Shown here: positions 54,582 through 63,735 of the stretch, in pieces
How the letters are laid out: the number at the start of each line of letters is the position of its first letter
How positions within the stretch are numbered: the first letter of the stretch is position 1
Source: Desulfomarina profundi
GTDB lineage: Bacteria; Desulfobacterota; Desulfobulbia; Desulfobulbales; Desulfocapsaceae
Direction of reading: 5' to 3'
DNA: 64,000 bases
Assembly: GCF_019703855.1 (NCBI RefSeq)
Contig: NZ_AP024086.1
Coordinates: 1,632,501 to 1,696,500 of the forward strand
Position numbers and translations under genes: made by a program
Notes under the pieces: model-generated
Told to the model about the DNA's origin: nothing
Database searches by the model: none
Seen by the model: the letters and a program-made list of their open reading frames with translations, nothing else

Positions 54582-55607
54582 TTAAAGCAATGCTTTTGCC
54601 CAGGCGACAAGCATTTTCATTCCTTCCTCGAGGGAAACAATCGGTCTGTAATTCAAGTCCTTTTCAGCATTCTCATGTGAAAAATAATGGGAATGAGCAA
54701 GTTGATAGGCGAGAAATCTGGTCATACGAGGCTCCCCTTGCAGTCTGAACAGTGTATACATCATTTCATAAACCGCCCCGAGTCTGCGTGCAACCGTAAA
54801 AGACACTTTTTTTTCTACCGGTGGTATTCCCAGTTCCATAAAAAGGGTGTTGATCCACTCCCACAGAGCAACAGGCTTTTCCTGGCCTATAAAATAGGCT
54901 TTTCCTCCGCTGGTTGCCGATGTGGAGAGGTTCTCCGCAGCAAGAACATGAGCATGGGCAACATTTTCTATAAATGTGATATCCACAAGGTTTTTTCCCG
55001 AACCGACAATGGCGAGTTTTCTCTTTCTCCCACTTTCAATAAGCCGGGGAACAAGATGGGGATCTCCCGGCCCCCAGATCAGATGTGGTCGAATGGCACA
55101 ACTTTTCACAAGTTGATTATTGGCCATAAGCACCATCTTTTCAGCCAACACCTTACTCCTGGCATAATGACATAAAAACCGTGTCGCATATGGCAGAGAC
55201 TCATCTTCACCGGCTATATTCTTTTTGCTGAAAACAACAGATGGTGTAGAGGTATAGACAAGATACGGGACACCGTTTTTCCTGCAACCCTCAAGAACAT
55301 TTTCCGTACCGACCACATTGATATCATAGTACGTTTTCCATTTCCCCCAGATTCCAGCCAAAGCTGCAACATGGAACACACAGTCAACCCCTTTTGAGGC
55401 CCGGATCACAGCCTGTCTGTCGCGTATATCTCCTACCCTGCAGTCAACACCAAGTGATTCGATATCAGGGTAACGATTTCTACCAATCACCCTGCACTTT
55501 ACATTATTCTCAAGGAGCAACCGAACTACTGCCTTGCCGACAAAACCACCACCACCTGTTACCAGTGCCGTATCTATATTTTTCAGGAGAGTTTCTCTTC
55601 CGCCCAT
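54582..55607 (-). CDS. oleD: NAD(P)-dependent beta-ketoalcohol reductase OleD-like
   Basis: Extended short-chain dehydrogenase (3-beta-HSD type), 341 aa. ALVTGGGGFVGKAVVRLLLE is the Rossmann nucleotide loop, YTSTPSVVF and the YxxxK motif YARSKVLAEKMV the active site; RPHLIWGPGDPHLVPRL and GRKRKLAIVGSGKNLVDITF are strongly OleD-like. In head-to-head olefin synthesis OleD reduces the beta-keto acid made by OleA. It overlaps oleC by 25 bp, and the order oleB-oleC-oleD is conserved. No strong ribosome binding site precedes the ATG, suggesting coupling to oleC. Confidence 0.85.
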   Translation of the reverse strand: MGGRETLLKNIDTALVTGGGGFVGKAVVRLLLENNVKCRVIGRNRYPDIESLGVDCRVGDIRDRQAVIRASKGVDCVFHVAALAGIWGKWKTYYDINVVGTENVLEGCRKNGVPYLVYTSTPSVVFSKKNIAGEDESLPYATRFLCHYARSKVLAEKMVLMANNQLVKSCAIRPHLIWGPGDPHLVPRLIESGRKRKLAIVGSGKNLVDITFIENVAHAHVLAAENLSTSATSGGKAYFIGQEKPVALWEWINTLFMELGIPPVEKKVSFTVARRLGAVYEMMYTLFRLQGEPRMTRFLAYQLAHSHYFSHENAEKDLNYRPIVSLEEGMKMLVAWAKALL

Positions 55608-57211
55608 AATGTAAGTTTCTCTCGGAATATTTTAGCGTTGTGACGGATATCAACAGGAAAACTTTCATGTATAAGAAAATATTTTACAGCCTCTGTAAGC
55701 GAATTTTCTGATGCCAACGTCTCAATTTCAGCCAGCAATCTGTTCGAATCTGTCTTTTTGATATCATACGGTTCTACAATCAGGGCAGCATCTGCACATT
55801 TTCCCTGCTCGTCTCTACCGATTCCAACCAGGGCTGAGCGATAGACATCCGGGTGCTCATTAATGATCGCTTCACAGGGAACAGAATAGAGGGTTCTGTC
55901 AGCAAGCTCCACGCGGTGTGCCTTCCTTCCGCAAAACCAGAGCCTTCCTCGTTCATCAAAATACCCCATATCCCCCATGCGGTGCCAGAACCCGTTTTCA
56001 CCCACAATTTTTGCAAGACTGTTTTCTTTGTCATTATTCTCATAGGCTCTTGTTACGACATCACCCTGGACAATTATTTCACCAATGTGGTGGGGCGAAA
56101 GTTCTCTGATCTCGCGGAAATGATGTATCGGCCCTTCCACCATCGCGATTATCTTAATATTTATTCCAGGCAGAGGAAAACCCACACAGGTTCCTTTTCC
56201 ATTCCTGCTTTTTTCCCAGGTCTCAGTGAGAATCTCCCTGCCACTGATAGAAGCTATGGGCAGACTTTCAGTAGCACCGTACGGAGTATAAATGTCTGAG
56301 GTTTCAGGGAGTATTTTTGTTACTCTCTGGAGAAGATCCCAGGGAACCGGAGCCCCTGCCATGAGAATTTTCCTTAGACTTTTCAGTATAATATCCCTTT
56401 TCACACAATACCTGCCGACCACGTTCCATATTGCGGGCGAGCCGAAAGAATAGGTGACATTATAATGATTTATCGCATCAATAAATTTCTCAGGATCAAC
56501 CCTCGCCGGGCGTGTGGGATCCATGTCAGGAATAACAGCACAGCCTCCAAGAGCTGTTGTAAAGAGGGCAAATAACGGAAATGCCGGCAGGTCAATGTCA
56601 CCCTCCCCTATCTGGTAGTAGTCACGAATCAACCGGAGCTGGGCTGCAAAAATCGAATGTTCATAGCGGACCCCTTTTGGCGGACCTGTGGAGCCGGTAG
56701 TAAAAATAATGGCAGCAAGGTCATCCCGGGATGGTTTGAATATTTCCGGAAGGGATGCGTTCCCTCCTTTTCCACCCTTTCGTATATCCCCCCCAAACAG
56801 ATTAAACGGAGACAGTCCGCAGCAGAATCTCTTTTTTACAGACTGAAACTGTTTTCTGAAAACCCGGCTGAAGAGAACCGCTTTGGGAATACCGATCAAC
56901 ACATCCGGACGTACCCTCTCAATGCAGCCAAGCAGATTTTTATATCCCATACCGGGGTCAATTAAGACTACCGGCGCCCCGATCTTGAACAGTGCAAATG
57001 TCAGACAGATAAATTCTGCTGAGGGTTTGACCATCAGCATAACCCGATCACCAGCCTCAACACCCTGTTCTTTGAGGTAAACAGCAAACCTGTCAGACAG
57101 CATATTCAACTGGCCAAATGAAACTCTTCTCCCGCTTTTGGCCTCGATGAGTCCCGTTTCATCTTTTTTACGCCTGGAAATTCTCTGTAAGGTTTCCGCT
57201 ATATTTTCCAC
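55583..57211 (-). CDS. oleC: AMP-dependent ligase OleC (beta-lactone synthetase)
   Basis: ANL-superfamily enzyme of 542 aa that in the ole pathway turns a beta-hydroxy acid into a beta-lactone using ATP. IIFTTGSTGPPKGVRYEH is the P-loop, YTPYGATESLPIASISGREI matches the A5 region, and the GDMGYFDERGRLWFCGRKAH motif contains the ribose-binding Asp and hinge. The opening domain (SFGQLNMLSDRFAVYLKEQG) and the closing HNAKIFREKLTLWA agree with OleC rather than fatty acyl-CoA ligases. The catalytic lysine of the last domain is in NAKIFREKL. It lies 24 bp after the corrected end of oleB. Confidence 0.87.
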   Translation of the reverse strand: MENIAETLQRISRRKKDETGLIEAKSGRRVSFGQLNMLSDRFAVYLKEQGVEAGDRVMLMVKPSAEFICLTFALFKIGAPVVLIDPGMGYKNLLGCIERVRPDVLIGIPKAVLFSRVFRKQFQSVKKRFCCGLSPFNLFGGDIRKGGKGGNASLPEIFKPSRDDLAAIIFTTGSTGPPKGVRYEHSIFAAQLRLIRDYYQIGEGDIDLPAFPLFALFTTALGGCAVIPDMDPTRPARVDPEKFIDAINHYNVTYSFGSPAIWNVVGRYCVKRDIILKSLRKILMAGAPVPWDLLQRVTKILPETSDIYTPYGATESLPIASISGREILTETWEKSRNGKGTCVGFPLPGINIKIIAMVEGPIHHFREIRELSPHHIGEIIVQGDVVTRAYENNDKENSLAKIVGENGFWHRMGDMGYFDERGRLWFCGRKAHRVELADRTLYSVPCEAIINEHPDVYRSALVGIGRDEQGKCADAALIVEPYDIKKTDSNRLLAEIETLASENSLTEAVKYFLIHESFPVDIRHNAKIFREKLTLWAEEKLS

Positions 57212-57235
57212 AGTCGTCCCCCTACGGGTATCAGT

Positions 57236-58155
57236 TCATACAAGCTGCGCCGGGGATATGGGCACAGCTTCAGAAATCTCTTCATCCTCTTTGTTCAACT
57301 CAAAAAAAACCTCAACAAGAGGTTTGATTTCCTGAAATGTGTCTTCAAGAACATAATGGCCTGCATCAAAAAAATAATGGGTTTCGCAATCAGGAAATCG
57401 ATCAATCCACTGGTCGAAAAAAGAATCATTGAAGCAAAAATCCTGCCCTCCCCAAAGGAGAAGCAGGGGATATTTCGTTTTTTCAGACGTTCAAGGCCGT
57501 TTTCTATCGCAACAAGACGATTATAACTGGGATGTCGTTTGTTCATGGGAATGTCTTTCACAAACCTGAACACGGCAATCCTGTTTTCCCAACTGTCATA
57601 AGGTGCCAGGTAGGCTGCGGCCACTTTTTCAGGCAGTTTCTTCCTCACTGCCATAAATCTGGCAGACCCGGCAAAACCATTCAATTTCCTGACAAGAAAA
57701 TCCCCAAGCAACGGAATTCTGCAGATGCCAATCCTCAGCGGCATACGGTTTGAACGAAAAGCCGCACTGTTCATGACAACCAGTCTCTCAATCATTTCGG
57801 GATGATCCACCGCATATCCAAAGCCGATAGCTCCCCCCCAGTCGTGGACAACCATTGAAAATCGTTTTATTTTAAGATGTTTTAACAATTCTGCAAGATT
57901 ATCAATATGCCCGGCAAGATTATATTGATAATCTGCAGGCTTATCTGACAATCCGCATCCCAGATGGTCAGGAGCAATAACCCGGTATTGTTTCCTGAGA
58001 AGAGAAATGAGCCTTCTATAATAATACGACCAGGTTGGATTTCCATGAACCATTATGACAACTGGTCCCTGGCCTTCATCAATATAGTGCAGGTTACCAT
58101 CTTTCAGTGAAAGAAAGCGGGATTTAAAAGGATACTCGGGATATTTTGTTTTCAA
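57236..58155 (-). CDS. oleB: Alpha/beta hydrolase OleB (beta-lactone decarboxylase, frame break)
   Basis: Haloalkane-dehalogenase-like hydrolase. VHGNPTWSYYYRRLISLLRK carries the oxyanion region, VVHDWGGAIGFGYAVDHPEM the nucleophile Asp motif (HDWGG), and APYDSWENRIAVFRFVKDIP the cap. As written the last 70 residues are out of frame. Adding an A to the A6 run (57478-57483 on the plus strand) restores LKKTKYPLLLLWGGQDFCFN, then DAGHYVLEDTFQEIKPLVE with the catalytic His, and moves the stop from 57295 to 57236 (306 aa). OleB decarboxylates the beta-lactone to the final alkene. It is the first gene of the oleBCD unit; no oleA precedes it. Confidence 0.84.
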
Positions 58156-58664
58156 AACGATCCATTATTAAAAAATTAATTCTGAACAAGTCATAATATC
58201 TTCAACCTGGCAGCAGGTTGCCGGCAATCAGAAAAACAGAGACAGTCTGCCAACCTGAATGGCAGATCGCTGACACGGATTTCTCCGGAGACTCTTATTC
58301 TACAGGACTATTTCAATTACTTTTCCATATGCTTACACCATAATGGCATTACCAGGAATTACATTATCACATACGCTCGCAAAGCTAATCAAATATGAGC
58401 AAGAGTACAATTTTTTCCATTTTTTTCTTCAAATTCCTGTCACTATCTTCACCGGATCACAATAAATCTGTTGCTTTTATTCATATGTTATGCTAAACGG
58501 TTTCTATTGCTGCACTATTGTAGGTCTCTAAAAAAATAATTTGATCTATACACAAGCCTGATGGTTTTGTGCCTTTGTCTGGAGTGCAGTAACAAATCAT
58601 CTGACCCAACGGTCGGAAATATATTAACAGTTCATGTTGAACTGAGCACAAGAGGAGTAGTACT
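58156..58664. other. Intergenic region between oleB and csp
   Basis: About 510 bp between divergent genes, AT-rich, without a supported gene. It is too short for oleA. A CTGCCA/TGGCAG hairpin near 58245-58265 and the csp leader with AGGAG at 58652-58656 are the only items noticed. Confidence 0.45.
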
Positions 58665-58865
58665 ATGGCAGAAGGAACAGTTAAGTGGTTTAATGATGCA
58701 AAAGGATTTGGTTTTATCGAGCAAGATGGTGGACAAGATGTTTTTGTGCATTATTCCGCTATCGTAACTGAAGGTTTCAAATCTCTCGAAGAAGGTTCCA
58801 GGGTCAGCTTTGAAATAACGGACGGCCCTAAAGGTCCTGCTGCCGAAAATGTTCAGAAACTGTAA
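58665..58865 (+). CDS. Cold-shock domain protein
   Basis: CspA-family protein of 66 aa. [20 protein letters not shown] holds RNP1 and [23 protein letters not shown]2; the end [17 protein letters not shown] is a normal finish. It is intact, unlike the copy at 19928, which needs one added base. AGGAG lies 5-10 nt before the ATG. The long leader could carry temperature-responsive structure but none was recognised. A textbook terminator follows. Confidence 0.95.
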   Translation: MAEGTVKWFNDAKGFGFIEQDGGQDVFVHYSAIVTEGFKSLEEGSRVSFEITDGPKGPAAENVQKL

Positions 58866-58889
58866 TTTTCAATAGTAGACGACAAAAAT

Positions 58890-58927
58890 AAAAAACCCCG
58901 CTCAATTTAAATTGAGCGGGGTTTTTT
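58890..58927 (+). terminator. Terminator after csp
   Basis: Perfect 19-bp palindrome, AAAAAACCCCGCTCAATTT with its complement, followed by TTTTTT. It lies 25 bp after csp and, because both ends are A/T-rich, can also stop transcription from the convergent malic enzyme gene. Confidence 0.9.
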
Positions 58928-58962
58928 ATTTTTTTCTTTATGTACAAAAAAACCTGGGTAAA

Positions 58963-60699
58963 TCACATGGGCACCAGTGGCAGGTATTGTGGTTTCCATC
59001 TGATATTATCAATCAGTTTCTCCATCCTTGCTCTATCATCATTGTGCTGAAAATCGGAATAAATACAAGGACGACTGACTCCGTTTTCCACGGCTGACAT
59101 TGCAACTGCAAGGGCAACTTTTTTGCCTACTGAACTGATTTGACTGACATCCGGCATGAGGTTTCCGCCAGCCAAATCATCAGGAGAAACAGAATCTGCA
59201 ATTGCACGCGCCGCTGCCGTAAAGAACTGCGGCAACACTTCCCTGGCTCCCGACACCAGAACCCCGAGCCCGACTCCAGGAAAAACAAATGCATTATTGC
59301 ATTGACTGACCTTGAATGTATCTGCCATGGACTCCATAGTAGCGCATGGACTGCTTGTGGACACAAGAGCTCCATCATCCGTCCACTTGCGCATATTGTG
59401 ACAGAAAATATCAGGTGTTGAAACATGATGGAAAAGAGGTAAAAGAAGCGGATTATCAGTGTTCTTTCTTATCGCCTCAATAACCTCTTCCCGAAAGCAG
59501 AATTCCTGTCCTGACGTTCCAATAAGAGCCGTAGTTCCACTATGCTTGATTACAGTAAGATTGTCGGTTTTGCCGATATCCTTGATCCATGGAAATTCCT
59601 CTGGATCTTTTGCGAATTTTTTCTTGTAAAATTCCACACTCCGATTACTTGTAATCAGCCCTTTTGAATCAATGATAAATATCCTGCTAGCTGCTTCTTT
59701 TTCCGTCAATCCCTGCATTATCAGGCAGTTCAGTAGCTGTTCTCCGATACCTACTCCTCTTACACCAGCCCCATGTATCAGATAAACCTGGTCCTCCAGT
59801 TTTTCCTTCTTTATTTTTACCGCGGAAAAAATAGCAGCTAAAGTTGCGGCCCCTGTCCCTTGAATATCATCATTAAAAGAAATAATTTCATCAACAAAGG
59901 CATCGCGTATGGAAAATGCATTATGTTGGAAAAAATCCTCCCACTGGCAAAGAGCATTGGGAAACACATTTCGAAAAGCCCTGACAAACCGTCCCATGAA
60001 AGAGAGATATTCCTCTCCTTCAAGTCGCCTGTGTCTCCAACCCAGATATTGATTATCAGCCAGCAGTGTTTCATTGTTTGTTCCCACGTCGAGGGAAATA
60101 GGAAGACAATGCCAGGGAGCAATTCCGGCTCCCTGGGTATAAAGCATCAGTTTTCCAAGGCACACGGCAATCCCGCCTGCGCCCTGATCACCGATACCCA
60201 GAACCCCCTGGTTATCCGTCACCACGGCTACACGGATATCACGATTGGCATATCTTCTGAGAATATCTTCAGCATTATCGATATTTCCCGGATAAAAATG
60301 AAGTCCATTCGCCTGCCTGAACATGGAGGAAAACTTCTGAACGGCCATCCCGACAGTAGGCGTATAGATCAGCCTCATGAAATGTTCAATATTAGACTGT
60401 ATCAGTGCATGGGCAAGCGTTACATTTCTATTAAAGAGAGAGCGGATGAAGATATACTTTTCAATATCATCAACCTTGTCATCCACTTTCATGCGACTAC
60501 TTTCAATCTGAGCTTCCAGGTTCCGTACCCCCGGTGGCAGGGAAGCCTGCAGTGCCAGCTGTTCTCTCTCCTTTTTGCTGAAGGCTGTTCCCTTGTTAAT
60601 ATAGCTGCAGGAACTGACGGACGCACCGCTGGCATAGGTAATTATCTCTCTGGTATTTCCGTACTCATCATATTTGAATCTATATAAATTTGCTGACAT
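58963..60699 (-). CDS. NAD-dependent malic enzyme (MaeA-like)
   Basis: Oxidative decarboxylation of malate to pyruvate, large subunit type, 578 aa. LIYTPTVGMAVQKFSSMFRQ has the catalytic tyrosine, VVTDNQGVLGIGDQGAGGIA the NAD/malate region, ISFNDDIQGTGAATLAAIFS the metal-binding Glu/Asp region, and CNNAFVFPGVGLGVLVSGA the late Asn motif. One key site is unusual: the conserved LSNPTS, whose Asn contacts malate, reads LFHHVS here. This is the correct frame, so it looks like a real divergence. A slightly altered substrate or cofactor preference, or a malolactic-like function, is possible. Confidence 0.88.
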   Translation of the reverse strand: MSANLYRFKYDEYGNTREIITYASGASVSSCSYINKGTAFSKKEREQLALQASLPPGVRNLEAQIESSRMKVDDKVDDIEKYIFIRSLFNRNVTLAHALIQSNIEHFMRLIYTPTVGMAVQKFSSMFRQANGLHFYPGNIDNAEDILRRYANRDIRVAVVTDNQGVLGIGDQGAGGIAVCLGKLMLYTQGAGIAPWHCLPISLDVGTNNETLLADNQYLGWRHRRLEGEEYLSFMGRFVRAFRNVFPNALCQWEDFFQHNAFSIRDAFVDEIISFNDDIQGTGAATLAAIFSAVKIKKEKLEDQVYLIHGAGVRGVGIGEQLLNCLIMQGLTEKEAASRIFIIDSKGLITSNRSVEFYKKKFAKDPEEFPWIKDIGKTDNLTVIKHSGTTALIGTSGQEFCFREEVIEAIRKNTDNPLLLPLFHHVSTPDIFCHNMRKWTDDGALVSTSSPCATMESMADTFKVSQCNNAFVFPGVGLGVLVSGAREVLPQFFTAAARAIADSVSPDDLAGGNLMPDVSQISSVGKKVALAVAMSAVENGVSRPCIYSDFQHNDDRARMEKLIDNIRWKPQYLPLVPM

Positions 60700-60773
60700 A
60701 CCAACGCCCCCTATACATAATCAAGCAAACACGTGATTGACAATTTTCTCTCTTTGCCCCATAATGTTCGGCC

Positions 60774-61823
60774 ATGGAAACATGGCAAAGAATATTACGT
60801 AACAGTATCACTTCTCCAGAAGAACTCCATAAACATATAGCATGTGATAGTACCGCATTAGGGGAGGTAATAGCAAACTTTCCAATGCGAATAAACCCAT
60901 ATTTTTTAAAATTAATACAATCAGCCGATGATTCCCTTGGAAAACAGGCTATTCCCTCGCTCGAAGAAATTCAGGATTACACCTGTCTGACTGATCCACT
61001 GGGAGAAGATTCACGCAGCCCGGTACCCAATCTTGTCCATAAATATCCGGACCGCGCTCTCTTACTGGTCACAAATCAATGCGCCATGTACTGTCGTTTC
61101 TGTACGCGCAAGAGAAAGGTCGGTACAGACAGGCTGCATGTCACTGAGGAAACGTTGCAGGCCGGATACGACTACCTCAGAAAAACACCGGCCATACGGG
61201 AGGTTCTCATTTCCGGAGGAGATCCGTTCCTCCTGGAAGATGAAAAAATCAGATCGATTCTCTCCAGTCTCAGGAATATTCCATCCATTGAGGTCATCCG
61301 TATCGGGACACGAGTACCCTCTGTCCTGCCCATGAGAATAACAGAAAGCCTGGTGCGAATTCTCAGGAATTTCCATCCACTTTATATAAATACACATTTT
61401 AATCATCCTGCAGAAATCACAGAAGAATCTGCCAGAGCCTGTTCCCTCCTGGCTGATGCAGGTATTCCACTAGGTTGTCAGACAGTTCTCCTGAAAGGAG
61501 TGAATGACAACCCGGAAACATTGAAGAAACTGTTTCTTTTGCTGTTAAAGATAAGGGTAAAACCGTATTATCTTTTCCAGGCAGACCTGACTCAAGGAAC
61601 AGATCATTTCCGCACGCGAACCGAAACCGGAATCAAAATAATGCGAAAACTCTACGGTCATATCTCCGGAATGGCTATTCCCACATTTGCCCTCGACGGT
61701 CCGGGCGGCAAAGGGAAAATTCCCCTTACTCCACGCTACATCAAAAATAAAGGAAAAAACCTCACTTTTGAGAATTATCTCGGTGAAATCTGTACCTATC
61801 CGGAAACCGGCGACGGAATCTGA
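60774..61823 (+). CDS. KamA-family radical SAM aminomutase (EpmB/lysine 2,3-aminomutase-like)
   Basis: PLP- and SAM-dependent aminomutase of 349 aa. NQCAMYCRFCTRKRKVG has the CX3CX2C cluster motif; REVLISGGDPFLLED, RIGTRVPSVLPMRIT and the PLP lysine in GPGGKGKIPLTPRY follow as in the family. The length is nearer to EpmB (342 aa), which modifies a lysine of elongation factor P, than to lysine 2,3-aminomutase (about 415 aa). No epmA/genX or efp gene is visible, so either function is possible. It is divergent from the malic enzyme gene by 75 bp. Confidence 0.85.
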   Translation: METWQRILRNSITSPEELHKHIACDSTALGEVIANFPMRINPYFLKLIQSADDSLGKQAIPSLEEIQDYTCLTDPLGEDSRSPVPNLVHKYPDRALLLVTNQCAMYCRFCTRKRKVGTDRLHVTEETLQAGYDYLRKTPAIREVLISGGDPFLLEDEKIRSILSSLRNIPSIEVIRIGTRVPSVLPMRITESLVRILRNFHPLYINTHFNHPAEITEESARACSLLADAGIPLGCQTVLLKGVNDNPETLKKLFLLLLKIRVKPYYLFQADLTQGTDHFRTRTETGIKIMRKLYGHISGMAIPTFALDGPGGKGKIPLTPRYIKNKGKNLTFENYLGEICTYPETGDGI

Positions 61824-62111
61824 TTTACAGTAGAAAAAACCGGAGTTTTTTTCCACCTGCCTTGCACAGTCCAACTCTTTAACGCTATACTGAAATTGAC
61901 ATGATTTTTTGTCTGGATCTTTAGCCCGCATTTATCATGGTAGACACAGGTTAAGAGAGTTTTAAAAGAAAACTTTGAATATGACATTGTCTGAACTGAT
62001 AAGAAATGCGGGTTAGCAGTTTCAGGTTGAGGCATGAAACCATGACTGCCTGGTGGTTTTATTTTGAGCATTAGATTTATAAACATCAAACATCTCCCCA
62101 AATTATGTGCC

Positions 62112-63665
62112 ATGAACAAGAACGAGTTGCTTGAAAAAATCCTGAGTTCCGACCAGCTGCCGACACTGCCGACCGTCGCCTCAAAGCTCATTTCCCTCAC
62201 CTCAAAAGAGGATACAACACTTGCTGATATTGCAAATCTTGTTTCCAAGGATATTGCTCTCTCTACGAAAATACTCAAAGTCTCAAATTCGGCTTTCTAC
62301 AGTTTTCCCCAGCAGATCGGTACAATTAAACAGGCTGTTTCCATCCTTGGGACCAACGCCGTCCGCTCACTGGTACTTTCCTTTTCCTTTCTCTCAATGA
62401 AAAAAGGTAAAGGTGAAACACGTTTTAATTTTGAAAAATTCTGGGAACGATCTCTTGCCTCCGCCGTGGCATCAAAACTGATTCTTGAAAAAGTGAAAGG
62501 AGCCGACACCGAAGAAATTTTTGTCACCGGCCTGCTGCAGAATCTGGGAGAACTCATTCTGGCCTGTACATTTCCTGCCGAATACGACACCGTCCTGCAG
62601 ACCATTGAAGAGAAACAATACGACAGTTTCGGTGTGGAAAAATCCACTTTTGGCGCCGATCATTCATTCATAGGAACGGAAGTTGTAAAAAGTTGGGGTT
62701 TTCCGAATGTTCTTGTCCTGCCTATCCGATATCATCACGATCCGGAAAAATACACTGGCAAGGATAAAAAAATGCGTGACACCATTCGGGCCATTTATCT
62801 CTCCGACCTTCTGATTCGCATCTTATATTCTGAAAAACCTGAAGAATACCACCGACAGTTCAGAAAAGAGGCCAAAAAACTACTCGGTCTGTCTGCCGGT
62901 GATATTGAATCAATTTTTGAACAGGTACACTTCAAGGTACAGGAGGCGGGTAAATATTTTAACCTTAAAATCAAGTCAACAAAATCAGTACAGGAGATAC
63001 TCCAGGAGGCAAATATACGACTCAGTCTTTTGAACCTTGATTACGACCAGATGAATAAGCAACTTATAGAAACAAAAATACATCTGGAGAACCTCACCAG
63101 CGAACTTGAAGAAAAAAACCGCCTGCTTGATAATCTCGCTAATATTGATGGACTTACTGAAGTATACAATCACCGATATTTCCAGAACAGTCTTGACCAG
63201 GAAATCGACCGGGCCATCAGAAACGAATCTTTCCTCTCCCTTCTTCTTATAGATATAGATCATTTCAAAAAATTCAATGATACATATGGCCATCAGGCAG
63301 GTGATTTTGTCCTTAAATCATTTGCCGGTATATTGCAGGATAATATCAGAAAATATGATACACTTGCCAGGTATGGCGGAGAAGAATTCACTATTATTCT
63401 GCCAGAAACATCAGGAAAAGAAGCTCTTCATGTAGCTGAAAAACTGAGAAAGGCAATAGAGGAAGCAAGCTTTTTGAACGGCCCTGAAGAATACCATGTG
63501 ACCGCCAGTTTTGGCCAGGCCTGCTGCAAACCTGCCACCGAAGATGATTTCAGCAAAAACAAGCTCATAAGCATGGCCGACCAGGCACTATATGAAGCCA
63601 AGGAAAAGGGACGAAACCGGGTAGCCACCTATACTCCAAGAAAAAAATGGTTTTCTTTCAAATAG
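62112..63665 (+). CDS. HDOD-GGDEF signalling protein (diguanylate cyclase)
   Basis: A 517-aa cytoplasmic signalling protein. The HDOD domain (about 1-290) has SDQLPTLPTVASKLISLTSK and the LSTKILKVSNSAFYSF helix, but lacks a complete HD pair. A coiled coil (LIETKIHLENLTSELEEKNR) links to the GGDEF domain, whose active loop is RYGGEEFTIILPE. The RKYD motif five residues before it is a typical RxxD inhibitory site, so c-di-GMP feedback is likely. LSLLLIDIDHFKKFNDTYGH holds the metal ligands. Start ATG 62112 is a choice; a TTG at 62064 would add 16 residues. Confidence 0.88.
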   Translation: MNKNELLEKILSSDQLPTLPTVASKLISLTSKEDTTLADIANLVSKDIALSTKILKVSNSAFYSFPQQIGTIKQAVSILGTNAVRSLVLSFSFLSMKKGKGETRFNFEKFWERSLASAVASKLILEKVKGADTEEIFVTGLLQNLGELILACTFPAEYDTVLQTIEEKQYDSFGVEKSTFGADHSFIGTEVVKSWGFPNVLVLPIRYHHDPEKYTGKDKKMRDTIRAIYLSDLLIRILYSEKPEEYHRQFRKEAKKLLGLSAGDIESIFEQVHFKVQEAGKYFNLKIKSTKSVQEILQEANIRLSLLNLDYDQMNKQLIETKIHLENLTSELEEKNRLLDNLANIDGLTEVYNHRYFQNSLDQEIDRAIRNESFLSLLLIDIDHFKKFNDTYGHQAGDFVLKSFAGILQDNIRKYDTLARYGGEEFTIILPETSGKEALHVAEKLRKAIEEASFLNGPEEYHVTASFGQACCKPATEDDFSKNKLISMADQALYEAKEKGRNRVATYTPRKKWFSFK

Positions 63666-63735
63666 GATTCAGGTCCAGCATTGATACTTTAAATTCCATC
63701 TAATCTTTCGCAGTTACATACTTTTCTGAAATTAT

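Noticed and set aside
58156-58664. Hidden oleA gene upstream of oleB
   Set aside because: The gap is about 500 bp, while OleA needs about 1 kb, and no thiolase motif is readable in any frame.
58561-58767. Alternative ORF overlapping csp
   Set aside because: It lies in another frame over the cold-shock gene and its leader, with no recognisable motif.
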